A DNA stretch of 9,523 nt from Fodinibacter sp045807225 (GTDB taxonomy: Bacteria > Actinomycetota > Actinomycetes > Actinomycetales > Dermatophilaceae): assembly GCA_045807225.1 (NCBI GenBank), contig JBJMHU010000107.1, positions 1 to 9,523 of the forward strand, written 5' to 3'. Positions within the stretch are counted from its first letter, which is position 1; every line of letters starts with the position of its first letter. The position numbers were made by a program, and so were the translations under genes. The notes under the pieces are model-generated. The model was not told the origin of the DNA. It saw only the letters and a program-made list of their open reading frames with translations, and did no database searches. This document shows, piece after piece, positions 7,317 to 9,523 of the stretch.

Positions 7317-8705
7317 CTAGCCTCGCAGGTCGGCCAGCGCCGTCCCGACGGCGCGGTGGAAGGTCGGGTAGGCGAACGGCATCCGGGCCAGGGTCGCGGT
7401 CGGGATGCGGGCGTGCACCGCGGTGGCGAGCATCGACAGCACCTCGCCGCCCATCGGGCCGACCGACGTGGCGCCGACGAGGTGGCCGGCCGAGCGGTCC
7501 TCGACGAGCTTGATCAGCCCGTCCCCGCCGGGGCCGGTGATCCAGCCGCGGGTCGACTCGGCCAACGGGGCACGGCCCACGGCGACGTCGACGCCGGCGT
7601 CGCGGGCCTGCTGCTCGCTCAGCCCCACCGAGCCGACCTCGGGGTCGGTGAAGGTCACCCGCGGCACCGCGTGGTACTCGGCCGACCGGGCGTCGACGCC
7701 GGAGCGGCGGGTGATGTCGGCCAGCGCGACCGCTGCCTGGTACATCGACATGTGGGTGAAGGCGCCCTTGCCGGTGATGTCGCCGATCGCCCAGAGCCGG
7801 TCGCCCGCTCGCATCTGCGGGTCGGTGTCGACCGAGCGCGCCCGGGGGTCGAGCCCCACGGTCTCGAGCCCGATGTCGGAGATGTTGGGGCGGCGGCCGG
7901 CGGCGACGAGCAGCCGGTCCGACCCCAGCTCGACGGCGGTGCCCCCGGCGTCGGTGAGGGCCACGGTGAACCGGCCGTCGGCGTGGCGAACCGACCCGAT
8001 GGACGCGCCGGCGATGACCCGGATGCCGTCGGCGGCCATGGCGCCGGCGACGATCTCCGAGGACTCCGGCTCCTCCAGCGCCAGGATGCGCGGCGCCGCC
8101 TCGACGAGGGTGACCGTGGTGCCGAAGCGCGCGAACGCCTGGGACAGCTCCGCGCCGATCGCGCCACCGCCGATCACGACCATCGACGCGGGCAGCTCGG
8201 CGGTCTCGAGCACCTCGCGGTTGGTCCAGAACGGGGTGTCGGCCAGGCCGTCGACCGGCGGTGCCGATGGTGAGGTGCCGGTGTTGAGCACGACACCGCG
8301 CGCGGCGACGAACCGGGTGCCGCCCGCCTCGACGACCCCGGTGTCGACGAGCCGGCCGTGACCGCGCACGAAGCGCACGCCGGCCTGCTCGAGGCGCTCG
8401 ACCGCCACCCTGTCGTCCCAGTCGTCGGTGGCCTCGTCGCGGATGCGGGCGTGCACGACACCCCAGTCGGGGGAGACCTCGGCGGCACCGGAGAGCGTGC
8501 CGACCCGGCGGGAGTCGGCGAGCAGGTTCGCTGCGCGGATCGCCATCTTCGAGGGGATGCAGCCCCAGTAGGGGCACTCGCCGCCCACCAGGCGTTCGTC
8601 GATGCCGACCACGCTGAGTCCGGCCTTGGCGGCCTCGGTGGCGAGGTGCTCGCCGCCGGGGCCGAGGCCGATGACGACGAGGTCCACGGGGGTGTCGGTG
8701 CTCAT
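7317..8705 (-). CDS. FAD-dependent pyridine nucleotide-disulfide oxidoreductase (CPYWGC type)
   Basis: This is a soluble class I flavoprotein disulfide reductase of 462 residues, in the lipoamide dehydrogenase/mercuric reductase superfamily. Seen in order are the FAD dinucleotide fold VVIGLGPGGEHLA (10-22), the redox-active disulfide GGECPYWGCIPSK (41-53, C44 and C49), the NAD(P) fold VVIGGGAIGAEL (176-187), and the second FAD motif LWAIGD. Glu202 at the end of the second NAD-fold strand favours NADH over NADPH. In the C-terminal interface domain the HPxxxE dyad of true lipoamide dehydrogenase is replaced: MPFAYPTFHRAVG has Tyr446 and Arg451 at the His and Glu positions. There is no 2-oxoacid dehydrogenase gene nearby, so it is unlikely to be the housekeeping Lpd; the substrate is unknown. 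ATG at 8705 gives the standard N-terminus, with no clear Shine-Dalgarno. It is co-directional with the Pcm-like gene, 5 nt apart. Confidence 0.9.
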   Translation of the reverse strand: MSTDTPVDLVVIGLGPGGEHLATEAAKAGLSVVGIDERLVGGECPYWGCIPSKMAIRAANLLADSRRVGTLSGAAEVSPDWGVVHARIRDEATDDWDDRVAVERLEQAGVRFVRGHGRLVDTGVVEAGGTRFVAARGVVLNTGTSPSAPPVDGLADTPFWTNREVLETAELPASMVVIGGGAIGAELSQAFARFGTTVTLVEAAPRILALEEPESSEIVAGAMAADGIRVIAGASIGSVRHADGRFTVALTDAGGTAVELGSDRLLVAAGRRPNISDIGLETVGLDPRARSVDTDPQMRAGDRLWAIGDITGKGAFTHMSMYQAAVALADITRRSGVDARSAEYHAVPRVTFTDPEVGSVGLSEQQARDAGVDVAVGRAPLAESTRGWITGPGGDGLIKLVEDRSAGHLVGATSVGPMGGEVLSMLATAVHARIPTATLARMPFAYPTFHRAVGTALADLRG

Positions 8706-9019
8706 GGGTGCCAGCCAAGCACGCGGGCGGTGCCCAGGGGGAGGGCAGTGGCCCGTCGACTTCGTGCGGGGAGCGGCGGTCGGGGCCGGCACCGCCGTCC
8801 ACGACGGGCACGGTCCTGCGGCCGGGGGGAGGGACGAGACGCTCGGCAAGGTGTCCGCCGGAGGTCCCTCTCCGGTCGTTGTCACGGCGTGGGGTCGGCC
8901 CGGCGCTGGGGCCGCCCCGGCCGTCCCCCCAGACGCGCGGTGCGCCGGCGTGTGGGGCCCCCGGCATGGAGCACGTGCACGGTTTTGGGGCACCGCCCGC
9001 CGCGACCTACTCTTGAGGG
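8706..9019. other. Divergent intergenic region, 314 nt, no gene seen
   Basis: This gap separates the minus-strand oxidoreductase from the plus-strand radical SAM gene. Frames crossing it are open only because the DNA is GC-rich; their translations are Pro/Ala/Arg-rich and unlike any protein I recognise. It contains two inverted repeats: CGGCGGT/ACCGCCG (8774-8780 and 8791-8797) and CCGGAG/CTCCGG (8858-8863 and 8870-8875). It also has a GCACGTGC palindrome (8971-8978) and the radical SAM promoter near its right end. No TA dinucleotide occurs between 8706 and 9007, so no TANNNT -10 box is available for the minus-strand pair in that stretch. Confidence 0.7.
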
Positions 9020-9020
9020 A
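8985..9020 (+). promoter_or_regulatory. Leaderless promoter for the radical SAM gene
   Basis: A -35-like TTGGGG (8985-8990) is followed by a 17-bp spacer and the -10 box TACTCT (9008-9013). The ATG at 9020 comes 6 nt after the -10, so transcription would start at or next to the A of the start codon. The GAGGG at 9015-9019 abuts the ATG, too close to act as a normal Shine-Dalgarno, which supports a leaderless mRNA. Assignment is from pattern and spacing only. Confidence 0.6.
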
Positions 9021-9523
9021 TGCCCGGACAGTCCGTCTTCCGCCGGCTCGAGCCGCTGCTCGAGCAGGTCAGCAAGCCGATCCAGTACGTCGGCGGCGAG
9101 CTGAACTCGACCGTCAAGGACTGGGACACCGCCGGCGATGCCACCGTGCGCTGGGCGCTGATGTACCCCGACGCCTACGAGGTCGGCGTGCCGAACCAGG
9201 GCGTCATGATCCTGTACGAAGTCCTCAACGAGCGGGCCGACGCCCTCGCCGAGCGCACGTACGCCGTGTGGCCCGACCTCGAGGCACTGATGCGCGAGCA
9301 CGCGGTGCCGCAGTTCACCGTCGACGCGCACCGCGCGGTCGGCGACTTCGACCTGTTCGGGCTGTCGTTCTCCACCGAGCTCGGCTACACCAACATGCTC
9401 ACCGCGCTCGACCTGGCCGGCATCCCCCTGCACGCCGTCGACCGCGACGACACCCACCCGATCGTCGTGGCCGGCGGCCATGCCGCGTTCAACCCCGAGA
9501 CGATCGCCGACTTCGTCGACGCC
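9020..9523 (+). CDS. TIGR03960-type B12-binding radical SAM protein, N-terminal 168 codons (runs off window)
   Basis: The frame is open from ATG 9020 to the window edge. The start FRRLEPLLEQVSKPIQYVGG and the following VRWALMYPDAYEVGVPNQGV match the N-terminus of the B12-binding radical SAM family that in Actinobacteria usually precedes a DUF2344 gene and the RNase E/G-rplU-rpmA-obg cluster. The visible part (DFDLFGLSFSTELGYTNML, HPIVVAGGHAAFNPE) looks like the Rossmann-type cobalamin-binding region. The CxxxCxxC cluster that binds the [4Fe-4S] centre would lie beyond the window and cannot be checked. The cellular reaction of this family is not established to my knowledge. The start is supported by the upstream promoter spacing and by the absence of a plausible alternative start. 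Confidence 0.88.
   Translation, partial: MPGQSVFRRLEPLLEQVSKPIQYVGGELNSTVKDWDTAGDATVRWALMYPDAYEVGVPNQGVMILYEVLNERADALAERTYAVWPDLEALMREHAVPQFTVDAHRAVGDFDLFGLSFSTELGYTNMLTALDLAGIPLHAVDRDDTHPIVVAGGHAAFNPETIADFVDA

Noticed and set aside
7176..8273. Plus-strand frame of 365 codons opposite the oxidoreductase
   Set aside because: It has no family motifs and is antisense to a clear flavoenzyme. It is a shadow.
7312..8967. Upstream extension of the Pcm frame to about 745 codons, as a possible fusion protein
   Set aside because: The extension is the out-of-frame reading of the oxidoreductase gene and is Arg/Gly/His-rich. The Pcm start at 7311 has its own ribosome-binding site.
8706..8993. N-terminal extension of the oxidoreductase by 96 codons
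   Set aside because: The extension is low-complexity Pro/Ala/Arg-rich sequence with no signal peptide shape. MSTDTP directly before the FAD fold is the normal start.

Overview
This is a very GC-rich window (most third codon positions are G or C) with dense genes, frequent GTG starts and TANNNT-type promoters without strong -35 boxes. Gene content and order point to an actinobacterium. Protein style and the infB-rbfA-truB-ribF order suggest a Micrococcales member, perhaps near Intrasporangiaceae/Dermatophilaceae, but that placement is inference. I see no mobile element, CRISPR array, tRNA, rRNA or other mark of an accessory island. The window reads as ordinary chromosomal housekeeping DNA.

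Layout. Bases 3-3585 hold a plus-strand translation/RNA/cofactor block: the 3' end of infB (IF-2), a structured 186-nt gap, rbfA (30S maturation), truB (tRNA Psi55 synthase, overlapping rbfA by 17 nt) and ribF (FMN/FAD synthesis). ribF probably also has its own leaderless promoter, whose -10 box contains the truB stop codon. Bases 3653-6698 hold a RodA/FtsW-type peptidoglycan polymerase and a long-chain acyl-CoA ligase, both plus strand and both envelope- or lipid-related. A compact hairpin in a 31-nt gap separates the ligase from a convergent minus-strand pair: a CPYWGC-type FAD disulfide oxidoreductase followed, 5 nt later, by a Pcm-like methyltransferase. The oxidoreductase lacks the His/Glu dyad of lipoamide dehydrogenase. 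A 314-nt divergent intergenic region follows. From 9020 the first 168 codons of a TIGR03960-type B12-binding radical SAM protein run off the window end, preceded by a good leaderless promoter.

How the genes relate. The first block serves ribosome assembly and tRNA modification, with RibF supplying flavin cofactors; the oxidoreductase downstream is a flavoprotein. The rpsO-pnp genes that usually follow ribF in Actinobacteria are absent, as is the DUF503 gene often found between infB and rbfA. The window therefore looks like a junction between the infB-ribF block and the envelope/radical-SAM block that often lies upstream of the RNase E/G-rplU-rpmA-obg cluster. The most checkable points are this junction, the active-site substitutions in the two minus-strand enzymes, the isolated RodA, and the intergenic palindromes and leaderless promoters. 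I found no convincing undescribed multi-gene system.
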